Below, piece after piece: positions 25,958 to 35,153 of a stretch of 64,000 nucleotides of DNA. The translations under genes were made by a program, and so were the position numbers. How positions within the stretch are numbered: the first letter of the stretch is position 1; every line of letters starts with the position of its first letter. A model generated the notes under the pieces. That model saw only the letters and a program-made list of their open reading frames with translations. It made no database searches and was not told where the DNA came from. The DNA is from Sphingobacterium sp. UGAL515B_05 (GTDB lineage: Bacteria > Bacteroidota > Bacteroidia > Sphingobacteriales > Sphingobacteriaceae): positions 2,108,001-2,172,000 of the forward strand of contig NZ_CP109907.1 in NCBI RefSeq assembly GCF_033097525.1. Direction: 5' to 3'.

Positions 25958-26959
25958 ATGAGTAAAGCCTTAGTAATATCTACTGCTATTTGTGCTTCGT
26001 TATTCACATTAAATGTACACGCTCAAACCAGAAAAGTCCAAGGAACTGTCGTTGATAGCGATCAAAAAGGACTAATGGGGGTAAGTGTAACGGTGTCGGG
26101 GACTAAATTTGTCGCTGTGACGGACAAGAATGGAAAGTTTAATATCGAGATTCCCGGTAAAAACCAAGAGCTCCAATTTACGTATGTTGGGTTCCAGACT
26201 CGCAGGGTAAAACTTTCGGCAGATCAGGCAGTGATCCGTGTTGTTCTAGAAGAACAATCTAATGCTTTGGAAGAGGTAACTGTTAATATCGGATATGGAA
26301 CTGTTAAGAAAAAAGATTTGACAGGAGCTGTAACTTCGGTAGGTGCAGAAACCATTTCTAAAGCTCCAGTATCTTCAGCTCTTGAGGCGATTGCGGGAAG
26401 AATGGCTGGGATTCAAATTTCTTCTACAGAAGGATCCCCAGATGCAGAAATGAAGGTCCGCGTCCGTGGCGGAGGCTCCGTTACAGGAGATAATGCCCCT
26501 TTATATATCGTGGATGGTTTTCCGATGTCTTCGATATCAGATATCGCGCCAGCAGATATTGAATCCATCGATGTGTTAAAAGATGCATCTTCGGCAGCCA
26601 TATACGGCTCTCGGGGAGCAAATGGGGTTGTTATCGTAACCACCAAAAGTGCAAAGTCAGGAAAAACATCAATTAGTTATAACGCTTTTGGCGGAATTCG
26701 AAATTTGGCAAAAAAGCTCGATGTATTGTCTCCCTACGATTATGTAACCTGGCAGTACGAACAGGCATTGTTGCAAAATAAACTGGATACTTATGTCAAA
26801 TACTTTGGTAATTTTCAAGATATTGACCTCTATAAAGACGTGCCTTCAAATGATTGGCAAGAGCTTATATTTGGAAGGACTGGTAATACTTTTAACCAAA
26901 ATTTCAATTTGTCAGGGGGAGTGATAAGACGAAATATTCAATTTCTCATTCCTTTGTGA
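25958..26959 (+). CDS. SusC N-terminal fragment (signal peptide, CarbopepD domain, plug)
   Basis: Residues 1-333 of the broken SusC. A signal peptide ends near NVHA; the carboxypeptidase-like domain (KVQGTVVDSDQKGLMGVSV) covers about 23-105. The TonB plug follows (about 115-230), with the family hallmarks GYGTVKKKDLTGAVTSV, PLYIVDGFP and LKDASSAAIYGSRGANGVV. Only the last 13 or so residues after NLSGG are out of frame. Alone, it lacks a barrel and could not work. Confidence 0.8.
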   Translation: MSKALVISTAICASLFTLNVHAQTRKVQGTVVDSDQKGLMGVSVTVSGTKFVAVTDKNGKFNIEIPGKNQELQFTYVGFQTRRVKLSADQAVIRVVLEEQSNALEEVTVNIGYGTVKKKDLTGAVTSVGAETISKAPVSSALEAIAGRMAGIQISSTEGSPDAEMKVRVRGGGSVTGDNAPLYIVDGFPMSSISDIAPADIESIDVLKDASSAAIYGSRGANGVVIVTTKSAKSGKTSISYNAFGGIRNLAKKLDVLSPYDYVTWQYEQALLQNKLDTYVKYFGNFQDIDLYKDVPSNDWQELIFGRTGNTFNQNFNLSGGVIRRNIQFLIPL

Positions 26960-29151
26960 GAGATAAAGCGATTATGGAAATGTCTGGCTTTCGGAGACAA
27001 AATGTCAATTTTAAACTAAACCATAAACCATCAAAGAATACTTCCATAGATTTGGGGGCACGATTTTCGGATGTTCGCATTTCAGGTGGAGGCATGAATG
27101 AACAGAACGAAGCCTCTTCATCAGATTCCCGTTTAAAATTCGCCATGATTTATCCTCCCTTTCCTGTTGGGGGCCTAACAAATAGTGATGAAACCGATGA
27201 TGAATTCAATCTGTATAATCCGTTAGAGTCCTTGGTCGATAATGATCAGTTACAGCGAAGGAGGACCTATAACCTAAATGCCGCATTTAGTTGGGACATT
27301 ATTAAAAATCTACGATTCAGGACTGAATTTGGCTTTGATGATTATCATAACTATAATGATCGGTTTTATGGTCCAACGACGTATTATGTGCGTAATATTC
27401 CCGCTGCTTTAGATCAAAATAAGCCAGCTCTTATCTCATTGAATACGTCGACTCAGGGGATACGCTCCACAAATACATTAAACTATAACTTTCAAGATTT
27501 CCTTCCTAAAGGACATAGTTTAAGTGTGCTGGTTGGCCAGGAATATTTGTTTACACAAAAAACGTTAAATACCAATACGACACACGGCTTTCCGAACAGT
27601 TTTAAACTGGATGATACCCGAAAATTAACGCCGCAAGGTGCATCGAGTACGATAAACAATTACATGTTTGCTGACGAAAAATTACTTTCATTTTTTGGCC
27701 GGGTAAATTATGATCTTAACTCGAAGTATTTATTTAATGCAACTTTCCGGGCAGATGGTTCCTCCAAGTTCTCTGCAGACAATTATTGGGGGTATTTCCC
27801 ATCCATGGCAGCTGCCTGGCGGATCTCATCAGAGCGATTTATGGACAAGACGCAATCTTGGCTTGATGACTTAAAACTTAGAGCAAGCTTGGGTACCTCG
27901 GGAAATAATAATATTCCATTAGAGCAGATATATCCAATATTTTCAGTTAAGAACACAGAATGGGTCAATGGGTATAATAATTATTGGGCTACGTCAAAAA
28001 CGATGTCTAATCCGGATTTGAAATGGGAAACGACCATTTCAAAGAATATAGGTTTGGACTTTACTTTATTCAAGAAAAAGCTATCGGGAACGGTCGATGT
28101 GTATAAAAATAAAACAAAAGATCTCTTGATTCTTTTCCCAATTGCCGGATCAGGATATGACGATCAATATCGCAATTTGGGCGAAACCCAAAATAAAGGA
28201 ATTGAGCTTACCTTAAACTGGTCTGTCATCAATAAAAAGAATTTTGATCTGAATTTTAGCGGTAATATTAGTTTCAATCAAACGAAAGTTAATTCTTTGG
28301 GAGGCCTAGCTTCGATTCCCATGGCTTCGGGGTGGGCCTCAACAGAAATTGGCCCAGATTATATCGTTGAAGCTGGGGGACGAGTTGGAAAAATGTATGG
28401 TTACATGAGTGATGGTCGCTATGAAGTCGCTGATTTTGCCGGTTATGATGAGGCTTCAAAAAAATGGATTTTGAAAGATGGTGTAGCTGATGCTTCTTCT
28501 ATCGTTGGTACCATAAGACCCGGGACAATGAAGTTAAAAGATCTAATTGGTGATGATCATAAAATCAATGCAAGTGATCAGACGATTATTGGAGATGCAA
28601 ACCCTTTACATACCGGTGGATTTTCAATCAATACACGTATCTATAACTTTGATATGACGGCATTATTTAATTGGAGCTATGGAAATGATATTTATAATGC
28701 GAATAAGATTGAATACACATCCACGAGTAAATATAATAGTCGGAACATGCTTACTGTGATGGAAGAAGGACAGCGCTGGACCAATTTGTTGCCAGATGGT
28801 ACCATTAGCAATGACCCTAACCAATTGACGGATATGAATAAGAATACGAGCCTTTGGTCCCCGCTTACGAATAAATTCGTATTCAGCGATTGGGCGGTGG
28901 AGGATGGCTCTTTTTTGCGTCTAGGAACTGTTACAGTAGGTTATACGCTGCCTAAAGCATTTACGGATAGATTGAAGATCAAAAACTTTAGAGTATATAT
29001 TTCTGGATATAATCTGGCGGTTTGGACCAATTATAGTGGCTTTGATCCGGAGGTATCTACGCGGAGAAAGACCAACCTCACACCGGGAGTGGATTATTCC
29101 GCTTATCCAAAAAGCAGAACTTTCGTGGCAGGTCTTAACTTAAATTTCTAG
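26956..29151 (+). CDS. SusC C-terminal fragment (beta-barrel)
   Basis: The remaining 731 residues hold the beta-barrel, with the SusC landmarks FRADGSSKFSADNYWGYFPS, ASLGTSGNNNIPLEQIYP and YRNLGETQNKGIELTLNW, and a final strand ending in VAGLNLNF. The GTG at 26956 is only the first possible start in this frame; it falls in the middle of a conserved barrel segment and there is no signal peptide, so independent export is very unlikely. Confidence 0.8.
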   Translation: MRDKAIMEMSGFRRQNVNFKLNHKPSKNTSIDLGARFSDVRISGGGMNEQNEASSSDSRLKFAMIYPPFPVGGLTNSDETDDEFNLYNPLESLVDNDQLQRRRTYNLNAAFSWDIIKNLRFRTEFGFDDYHNYNDRFYGPTTYYVRNIPAALDQNKPALISLNTSTQGIRSTNTLNYNFQDFLPKGHSLSVLVGQEYLFTQKTLNTNTTHGFPNSFKLDDTRKLTPQGASSTINNYMFADEKLLSFFGRVNYDLNSKYLFNATFRADGSSKFSADNYWGYFPSMAAAWRISSERFMDKTQSWLDDLKLRASLGTSGNNNIPLEQIYPIFSVKNTEWVNGYNNYWATSKTMSNPDLKWETTISKNIGLDFTLFKKKLSGTVDVYKNKTKDLLILFPIAGSGYDDQYRNLGETQNKGIELTLNWSVINKKNFDLNFSGNISFNQTKVNSLGGLASIPMASGWASTEIGPDYIVEAGGRVGKMYGYMSDGRYEVADFAGYDEASKKWILKDGVADASSIVGTIRPGTMKLKDLIGDDHKINASDQTIIGDANPLHTGGFSINTRIYNFDMTALFNWSYGNDIYNANKIEYTSTSKYNSRNMLTVMEEGQRWTNLLPDGTISNDPNQLTDMNKNTSLWSPLTNKFVFSDWAVEDGSFLRLGTVTVGYTLPKAFTDRLKIKNFRVYISGYNLAVWTNYSGFDPEVSTRRKTNLTPGVDYSAYPKSRTFVAGLNLNF

Positions 29152-29155
29152 TCTT

Positions 29156-30937
29156 ATGAAAAAAACATTATTGCATATAACCTTGGCTTTATTATTTGCA
29201 GGAACCGTATCATCTTGTAATAAAATATTGGAAGCACCGTCTAAATCTGCATTGGATGAGTCGGTTATATTTTCTAACCAAGATCTCGCGGAAGGGGCTG
29301 TTGCAGGAATTATTCAATCTTTTGGTGAAACAAACTCCTATCGGGGTAGATATTTGGTCTTCTATGGTATCAACACAGATGCAGAGGTCAATAATAGTCT
29401 GAAGAATCCTGGCGACGAAAAATCACGATTGTCAAATTATAATACTAACGTGAATAATACCCAAATGAATACCGATAACAATGCCTGGGCTAAATTTTAT
29501 GAAGGTATTGAGCGGGCTAACTTAGCGATTAGGGGCCTGCGTAGTTATGGGAATATTGAGCAGCGCCCGGAGATGGCTTATATTCTAGGCGAAATCCTGA
29601 CTTTGAGGGCTGTGGTATATAATGATCTGGTCAAAGCATGGGGTGATGTGCCTGCTCGCTTTGAACCATTGAGTACAGCGTCAATCTATATCGAGCGTAG
29701 CGATCGTGATGTAATTTACAAGCAGTTGCTGGCCGATCTGGAGGAAGCTCAAAACTATCTGCCTTGGCCGAACCAAAGTGCAAAGACATCCAATGTTGAA
29801 CATATCAATAAAGCGTTTGCTAAGGGCTTGCGTGCTCGTTTGGCTTTGTCTGCCGGAGGTTATTCTCAACGAGCAGATGGGGTTCGTAAAAGTAATGATC
29901 CTGAATTGGAGTCGAAAAAGATGTATGAGCTGGCAAAAAAAGAATGTTTGGATATCATCAATAGTGGCGCCGCAAAGCTTCTCGGTTTTGAAGAAGTTTT
30001 TAAGACACTATGCCAAGAGAAAGGACAGGCTGGATTAGAATCACTATGGGAAATTCCCTTTAGTGAAGGTCGTGGTCGCGTTATATTTGATCTGGGTGTC
30101 AAGCACACCACAACAGATAAGTATACTGGCCAAAATAAGGGCGGAACAAATGGGCCTAATCCAATTATGTTCTACGAATTTGAGAAAGAAGATGTACGGC
30201 GGGATGTGAGTTGTGTGCCTTACGAATGGACGGGTGGTGTACAGGTACCAACAAATCTCGGTAAGTGGTATTTTGGGAAATATCGCTATGAGTGGATGTC
30301 GAGGGTGGTTACTTCGACCAATGATGATGGTTTGAATTGGATGTATATGCGCTATGCTGATGTTCTTTTAATGGCAGCAGAGGCAATAAATGAATTGGAT
30401 GGCCCAAATGCTGCGGCACCTTATTTTAAAATGATCCGCGAACGGGCTTATCCAAACAATCCGGAGAAAGTAACGGCTTATATGCAGCAAATCACCACAA
30501 GTAAGGATGTTTTCTTTCATGCCCTCGTCAACGAACGTGCATTGGAGTTTACGGGAGAAATGTTGCGTAAGGGTGATTTGATCCGCTGGAATCTTCTAGG
30601 GGTCAAGTTGGCTGAAGCTAAACAAAAGTTACAGCAGCTGGAGAATAGACAGGGTAAATATGCGGCATTGCCTGCCAATATCTACTACAAGACAGCAGCT
30701 GATGGTGAAAAAGTGGAAATATATGGCTTAAATTTTGGCGACACAGATGCAGTGGGCGCTGCGGCAGGATATACTTCCTCAAAAAAATGGACGATGGTAG
30801 CAAGTAGTGATCAGGCAACCTTCTGGGATGCTTTATACCTCCGCGATCCCAATACACAGCAATTTTGGCCTATTTGGCAGTATTTTTTGGATAATAGCAA
30901 CGGTAAGTTGAATAATAATGGTTTTAGTTTTCAATAG
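29156..30937 (+). CDS. SusD/RagB-family lipoprotein of the pectin locus
   Basis: A 593-residue surface lipoprotein, partner of the frameshifted SusC just 4 bases upstream. The signal peptide ends in TVSSC. The SusD fold is shown by the N-terminal repeats (AKFYEGIERANLAIRGLRSY; AYILGEILTLRAVVYNDLVK) and the C-terminal MYMRYADVLLMAAEAINEL and LVNERALEFTGEMLRKGDLI. It is expected to bind pectin-derived oligosaccharides at the surface. It is intact although SusC appears broken, which suggests that the SusC lesion is recent, switchable or an error. It is followed after 15 bases by a beta-helix lipoprotein gene. Confidence 0.94.
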   Translation: MKKTLLHITLALLFAGTVSSCNKILEAPSKSALDESVIFSNQDLAEGAVAGIIQSFGETNSYRGRYLVFYGINTDAEVNNSLKNPGDEKSRLSNYNTNVNNTQMNTDNNAWAKFYEGIERANLAIRGLRSYGNIEQRPEMAYILGEILTLRAVVYNDLVKAWGDVPARFEPLSTASIYIERSDRDVIYKQLLADLEEAQNYLPWPNQSAKTSNVEHINKAFAKGLRARLALSAGGYSQRADGVRKSNDPELESKKMYELAKKECLDIINSGAAKLLGFEEVFKTLCQEKGQAGLESLWEIPFSEGRGRVIFDLGVKHTTTDKYTGQNKGGTNGPNPIMFYEFEKEDVRRDVSCVPYEWTGGVQVPTNLGKWYFGKYRYEWMSRVVTSTNDDGLNWMYMRYADVLLMAAEAINELDGPNAAAPYFKMIRERAYPNNPEKVTAYMQQITTSKDVFFHALVNERALEFTGEMLRKGDLIRWNLLGVKLAEAKQKLQQLENRQGKYAALPANIYYKTAADGEKVEIYGLNFGDTDAVGAAAGYTSSKKWTMVASSDQATFWDALYLRDPNTQQFWPIWQYFLDNSNGKLNNNGFSFQ

Positions 30938-30952
30938 AAAATAAGCATACGA

Positions 30953-32509
30953 ATGAAAAGAATCAATATAATGCTATATCTCGGTCTTGGACTTATATTC
31001 GCAAATATAAGCTGTTCTGACGACCGAATAAGGGAACTAACAGAACTGACAACAGATCGTTATTTTTCTCCTACAGGAGTGAGTGCTCGAATAATTAATC
31101 AAACAGGAGTTCAATTGACCTGGAAGAAAAATGCCACAGCGAAAGGTTATACAATAGAACTGTTTGCTAATGGAGAACTAAATTTTGAGGGTAGCCCTGT
31201 CAAGAAAATTGAAGGTATTACAAATGATCAGATTCCCTATACGATTATTGGGTTGGATGGAGCAACGAATTATTCTGCCCGTATCAAGGCTATAGGAGTT
31301 GAAGTGGCTGATTCCAAATGGAGTACCATTACCTTTAAGACCAACGAAGAACAGATTATGAAGCCTGTCAGTCCGGAGGGAATCCAGGCAACTTCTGTTC
31401 GTCTGAATTGGGCCGCAGGTGAAGAGGTAACAACGATAACCCTTAACCCTGGGAATATTGTCCATCCCGTGACCCCGCAAGAAATTGCAGCGGGCGAAGC
31501 AACAGTCACTGGTCTGGTAGGAGAAACAGCCTACACCGCGACACTATTGAAAGCAAACAAGATCCGTGGATCAGTCACATTCACAACATTGATAGATTTG
31601 GGGGATGCAGTTGTTGTACAGCCCACAGACGACCTCGCCGCTGTAATCGGAACCGCCAAAGCGGGGGATGTACTTGCCTTAATGCCAGGAACCTATTCAC
31701 TTGCTGCAGATATACTGATCGATAAAGCGATATCCATCAAAGGTGCAAAACCGGCCGATCGTCCGTTGGTAAAATCTGCTTATTTTAATTTGGATAAGGG
31801 CGCATCACTGTCATTAAAAGATCTTATGCTTGATGGAGAAAATAAGTCGGGCGGAAACTGTTTCATTACATTGCAGGCAGGCGCTTTCGGAAATATTCGT
31901 TTGGAAGATAGCAAATTGATAAATTATCCGAAAGGACTCGTGTATGGCAGTTTTAATGCATCGATAGAAACATTTATCGTTAACAATAATACCTTCGATA
32001 ACTTTGTTGGTAATGGAAATGAGTTTATCGATTTTAGAAATGCTATTGCGAAAAACTTTGAATTTACCAATAATACCGTTTCTAATGCCGTCTTGAACCG
32101 GGAATTTATCCGGATGGATGCTGGAGGATCTACCGCTTATCCGGCTATTACAAGTATGATCAAAGTGAACAACAATACCTTTTATAATGTTATACAAGAT
32201 GCTGCTAAGCGTTTCTTCTATGTGCGTTTAGCGAAGAATGAAATTACGTTCTCCAAAAATTTAATTGTGAAGTCACTGGCAATGACAGCTAATCAGTCTG
32301 CAACGAATCTGGTCGAGCGCAAAAGTAATAATTACTTCGATGCGGTAAACTTCTATAACAGTTCTGCCTCCGGGGTGAAAAATGATGCCATCGCTAATGG
32401 CTATACACTACTGGATCCCGGATTCAAGGACGCTCTCAAAGGAGACTTTACACTAACAAACCAAACATTAAAAGATAATGGTATTGGTGATCCAAGATGG
32501 GGTCAATAG
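30953..32509 (+). CDS. DUF4957/DUF5123 beta-helix surface lipoprotein
   Basis: A 518-residue protein with a lipoprotein signal peptide ending in NISC. Residues about 35-125 look like a fibronectin type III domain (GVQLTWKKNATAKGYTIELF). Residues about 215-400 form repeated right-handed beta-helix turns, the DUF4957-type region (GTYSLAADILIDKAISIKGA; FIVNNNTFDNF), and the end is a DUF5123-type segment (GYTLLDPGFKDALKGDFTLT). It takes the SusE/F position behind SusCD. Pectate lyases also use beta-helices, but no lyase calcium site or catalytic arginine can be recognised, so I favour a pectin-binding role with a degradative role as the alternative. Confidence 0.83.
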   Translation: MKRINIMLYLGLGLIFANISCSDDRIRELTELTTDRYFSPTGVSARIINQTGVQLTWKKNATAKGYTIELFANGELNFEGSPVKKIEGITNDQIPYTIIGLDGATNYSARIKAIGVEVADSKWSTITFKTNEEQIMKPVSPEGIQATSVRLNWAAGEEVTTITLNPGNIVHPVTPQEIAAGEATVTGLVGETAYTATLLKANKIRGSVTFTTLIDLGDAVVVQPTDDLAAVIGTAKAGDVLALMPGTYSLAADILIDKAISIKGAKPADRPLVKSAYFNLDKGASLSLKDLMLDGENKSGGNCFITLQAGAFGNIRLEDSKLINYPKGLVYGSFNASIETFIVNNNTFDNFVGNGNEFIDFRNAIAKNFEFTNNTVSNAVLNREFIRMDAGGSTAYPAITSMIKVNNNTFYNVIQDAAKRFFYVRLAKNEITFSKNLIVKSLAMTANQSATNLVERKSNNYFDAVNFYNSSASGVKNDAIANGYTLLDPGFKDALKGDFTLTNQTLKDNGIGDPRWGQ

Positions 32510-32529
32510 TATTTTTTATGTTATTACTG

Positions 32530-32567
32530 CACGCCTTCTGCTTAATTAAGAAGGCGTGTGTCTTTTT
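32530..32567 (+). terminator. Terminator after the susCD-DUF5123 unit
   Basis: A perfect 10-bp stem (CACGCCTTCT 32530-32539, AGAAGGCGTG 32549-32558) with a 9-nt loop is followed by TGTCTTTTT. It lies just before the acetylesterase ATG, so that gene may be expressed by read-through or its own promoter. Confidence 0.75.
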
Positions 32568-32576
32568 ATAAGTTCA

Positions 32577-33344
32577 ATGAAAAAAATTAGTATACTTATT
32601 TTGGGCTTTGTGATGGTAATTTCCCTTCTTGCTTTACAGCAGGATCAAACTCTCACAATTTATATCATTGGCGATTCAACAGCTGCAAATAAGGACAAGC
32701 GCAATTTTCCAGAAACTGGTTGGGGAATGGCTTTTGCAAAGATGTTTAATCAACAAGTGAAGGTAGATAATCGCGCATTAAATGGCCGCAGTTCTAAATC
32801 CTTTAAACAAGATATGGATAAGGCCGGGGGCATTGTTAATCATTGGGAACCTATTTTTGAAAACCTCCGTCGCGGAGATTATGTTTTTATCCAGTTTGGA
32901 CATAATGACGAAAAGGTCGATAAACCCAATGTTGGAACTTCGTTGGGAGAGTTTGAACGGAATTTGACTTTTTATATCAATCAGACAAAGGAGAAAGGGG
33001 CAATCCCAGTTCTTTTGACACCAATAGCACGACGTAAATTTGATAATGGCGTTCTGATCATGACCCATGGACAATATCCGGCTGTTATCCGCAGGATTGC
33101 CCGAGATATGCAAATACCTTGTATTGACATGGAAGATCAGACAACAGTACTTATCAGGTCTTACGGAGAAGATGGAAGTAAGAAATTATTTTTGCATGTA
33201 GACAGTGGCGATATGAATTATCCACAGGGAAAGAAAGATGACACCCATTTGAATACCTTTGGAGCCAATGAAGTGGCGGGGCTAGTTGCCAAGGGGATTC
33301 GCGAATTGCAGTTACCTATTCAGAAAAATTTGATTGTGAAGTAA
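32577..33344 (+). CDS. Rhamnogalacturonan acetylesterase (SGNH hydrolase, CE12-like)
   Basis: About 255 residues with a signal peptide. It removes acetyl groups from rhamnogalacturonan or galacturonan so that other enzymes can cut the chain. The SGNH blocks are clear: the nucleophile in IIGDSTAANKDKR, the Gly-containing NRALNGRSSKSF, the Asn block QFGHND, and the Asp-x-x-His block DDTHLNTFGA. The start at 32577 gives MKKISILILG, a normal signal peptide; an ATG at 32556 would lie inside the terminator stem. It is the last rightward gene of the pectin locus. Confidence 0.9.
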   Translation: MKKISILILGFVMVISLLALQQDQTLTIYIIGDSTAANKDKRNFPETGWGMAFAKMFNQQVKVDNRALNGRSSKSFKQDMDKAGGIVNHWEPIFENLRRGDYVFIQFGHNDEKVDKPNVGTSLGEFERNLTFYINQTKEKGAIPVLLTPIARRKFDNGVLIMTHGQYPAVIRRIARDMQIPCIDMEDQTTVLIRSYGEDGSKKLFLHVDSGDMNYPQGKKDDTHLNTFGANEVAGLVAKGIRELQLPIQKNLIVK

Positions 33345-33412
33345 CTATAGCGTGCTACAATGAAAGCGAACTGAAGGTTATTTCTAGCCAATAAAATCTG
33401 ACAATTTCAGAA

Positions 33413-33447
33413 AAAAAGCGACATCGATTATTTCGATGTCGCTTTTT
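33413..33447. terminator. Bidirectional terminator between the two arms of the pectin locus
   Basis: AAAAAGCGACATCGA (33413-33427) pairs with TCGATGTCGCTTTTT (33433-33447) around a 5-nt loop, a perfect 15-bp stem serving the convergent acetylesterase and aldehyde dehydrogenase genes. Confidence 0.92.
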
Positions 33448-33462
33448 GATATCAGCCGTATA

Positions 33463-35082
33463 CTAGAAAATGTATTTCGTACTTAAGAAATTTGATTCAT
33501 TTTCACTCACGATTTCATTTAATAATTTCTTGTTTTCCTCTGTGAATTTTGTAGCCACTAGAGAACGTATAGAGAATGACCGTAAAGCATCGACTACTGA
33601 CAATGTTCCTTCAGCACTGTCCTTTCTGCCTGTAAAAGGGAAAGTATCTGGGCCGCGTTGGCATTGACAATTGATGTTTACGCGGCTCACTTGATTGACC
33701 AGTGGATCAATAAGCGAAGAAACAACAGCTGCGTTATTACTGAAAATACTTACTTGTTGTCCGTGCGAAGATCCGATTAGGTACTCGATAGGTTCTTCAA
33801 GGTCATCAAAAGGAACGACAGGAATAACAGGACCGAATTGTTCCTCCCGGTAAAGTTTCATCTGTGAATTGACAGGGTAGACAATTGCCGGGTAGAAAAA
33901 TGATTCTGCAACTTGACCACCATTCTCATTGACGACTTTTGCACCATATGCTTTTGCATCTTCAATGCATTCAGTCAGATAGGCCGGTTTATTGACTTCA
34001 GGAAGCGGGGTCAATGATACACCCTTTTCCCAAGGCATTCCATATTTCAATTTTGCGACTTCAGCAGAGAGACGTTTTAGGAACTCTTGCGCCAAGCTGC
34101 GATGCACATAGATAATTTTTAATGCGGTACATCGCTGGCCATTGAAAGAAAGTGATCCCAATACGGTTTCAGAAACTGCGAGGTTCAAATCTGCGTCTTT
34201 TGTAATAATTGCTGCGTTTTTTGCGTCCAAGCCAAGAATAGCGCGAAGGCGATTCACTTTTGGATGCAATTTTTTAAGTTCATCAGCAACGCGGCTTGAA
34301 CCGATTAACGTCAAGACATTGATCTTTCCTGATTGCATTAAGCTAGGTACAATCTTATTGCCACGGCCATAGATTGTATTGACAACCCCCTTAGGGAAGC
34401 TGGTTCTAAAAGCTTCTAATAAAGGATAATGTAATAAAGTACCATGTTTAGGTGGTTTGAATAACATGGTATTCCCCATGATCAACGCTGGAATCAATGT
34501 TGTGAATGTCTCATTCAATGGGTAGTTGAATGGTCCCATACAAAGGACTACGCCTAATGGAGATCTTCTGATTTGGGCGACGATACCTTGTTCGATTTGA
34601 AAACGTGAAGAATCGCGGTCTATATCTTTCAATGCATCGATCGTTGCATAGATGTATTCTACAGTACGATCAAACTCTTTTACGGAGTCTGCGTAGGATT
34701 TGCCAATTTCCCACATAATAAGCTTGACAACAATGTCCTTTTTGGCAATCATCTTTTGTGTGAAATTTTCGACACAGGTAATACGATCGGCAACGCTCAT
34801 TGTCGGCCATTCTCCACGGCCATTGTCGTATGCTTTTACAGCAGCTTCCAAGGCTTCCATGGACTCTTTTTCAGTACAAACAGGAAAGCTACCGATGCGC
34901 TTACGTTTCAAGCCATCCTTAGTCTTCACACAGATTGGTGAAAAAACCTCGTTTACTTGACCCGTCCAAGAAATCATTTCTCCATTGGAAAGGAACTCTC
35001 TTTGATCGACCTGTTCGTCTAGTGTAAATTCTGCGGGAATGTCTTGCTCCTCGTAGAAAATACTTTCTAAGTTTAAGCTCAT
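33463..35082 (-). CDS. Aldehyde dehydrogenase, GapN-like (NADP-dependent glyceraldehyde-3-phosphate dehydrogenase)
   Basis: A 539-residue aldehyde dehydrogenase. The catalytic Cys is residue 318 (FNGQRCTALK) and the oxyanion Asn is 186 (GPFNYPLNE). The usual catalytic E-L-G-G-K motif reads G-L-D-A-K (residues 284-288), a variant I recall from a GapN-like subgroup. Such enzymes oxidise glyceraldehyde-3-phosphate directly to 3-phosphoglycerate, making NADPH. That would fit here because KDPG cleavage by the aldolase two genes upstream yields glyceraldehyde-3-phosphate. It is the last gene of the leftward pectin run, 71 bases after the transporter gene. A different aldehyde substrate cannot be excluded. 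Confidence 0.8.
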   Translation of the reverse strand: MSLNLESIFYEEQDIPAEFTLDEQVDQREFLSNGEMISWTGQVNEVFSPICVKTKDGLKRKRIGSFPVCTEKESMEALEAAVKAYDNGRGEWPTMSVADRITCVENFTQKMIAKKDIVVKLIMWEIGKSYADSVKEFDRTVEYIYATIDALKDIDRDSSRFQIEQGIVAQIRRSPLGVVLCMGPFNYPLNETFTTLIPALIMGNTMLFKPPKHGTLLHYPLLEAFRTSFPKGVVNTIYGRGNKIVPSLMQSGKINVLTLIGSSRVADELKKLHPKVNRLRAILGLDAKNAAIITKDADLNLAVSETVLGSLSFNGQRCTALKIIYVHRSLAQEFLKRLSAEVAKLKYGMPWEKGVSLTPLPEVNKPAYLTECIEDAKAYGAKVVNENGGQVAESFFYPAIVYPVNSQMKLYREEQFGPVIPVVPFDDLEEPIEYLIGSSHGQQVSIFSNNAAVVSSLIDPLVNQVSRVNINCQCQRGPDTFPFTGRKDSAEGTLSVVDALRSFSIRSLVATKFTEENKKLLNEIVSENESNFLSTKYIF

Positions 35083-35153
35083 TGTTTTTAAAAATGGTTT
35101 AGATTGATATTTATAAAGATATTGCTAATATACTATAAATTTTGCAATATATG

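Larger units (their letters stand above)
25958..29151 (+). pseudogene. SusC/RagA TonB-linked outer membrane protein, frameshifted in a G run
   Basis: The two consecutive open frames below make one SusC transporter of about 1064 residues if a single base is restored. The first frame reads normally to NLSGG and then changes to unrelated residues and stops at 26957-26959. In the other frame the expected SusC sequence SDKTKYSISHSFVRDKA continues from 26920. Between TCA (26912-26914) and AGT (26920-26922) there are five G where six are needed for SGG-S. This could be a sequencing error, a true loss, or slippage-based switching. SusD and pectin genes follow, so the intact protein would import pectin oligosaccharides. 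Confidence 0.85.

Noticed and set aside
26956..29151. The second half of susC as an independent gene
   Set aside because: It starts within a conserved barrel segment without a signal peptide, and the first half supplies exactly the missing part; a frameshift explains both.
34215..34231. Loss of the aldehyde dehydrogenase catalytic Glu as a sign of a dead enzyme
   Set aside because: The G-L-D-A-K form seems to be normal in a GapN-like subgroup, and the catalytic Cys and Asn are present, so I do not call it broken.
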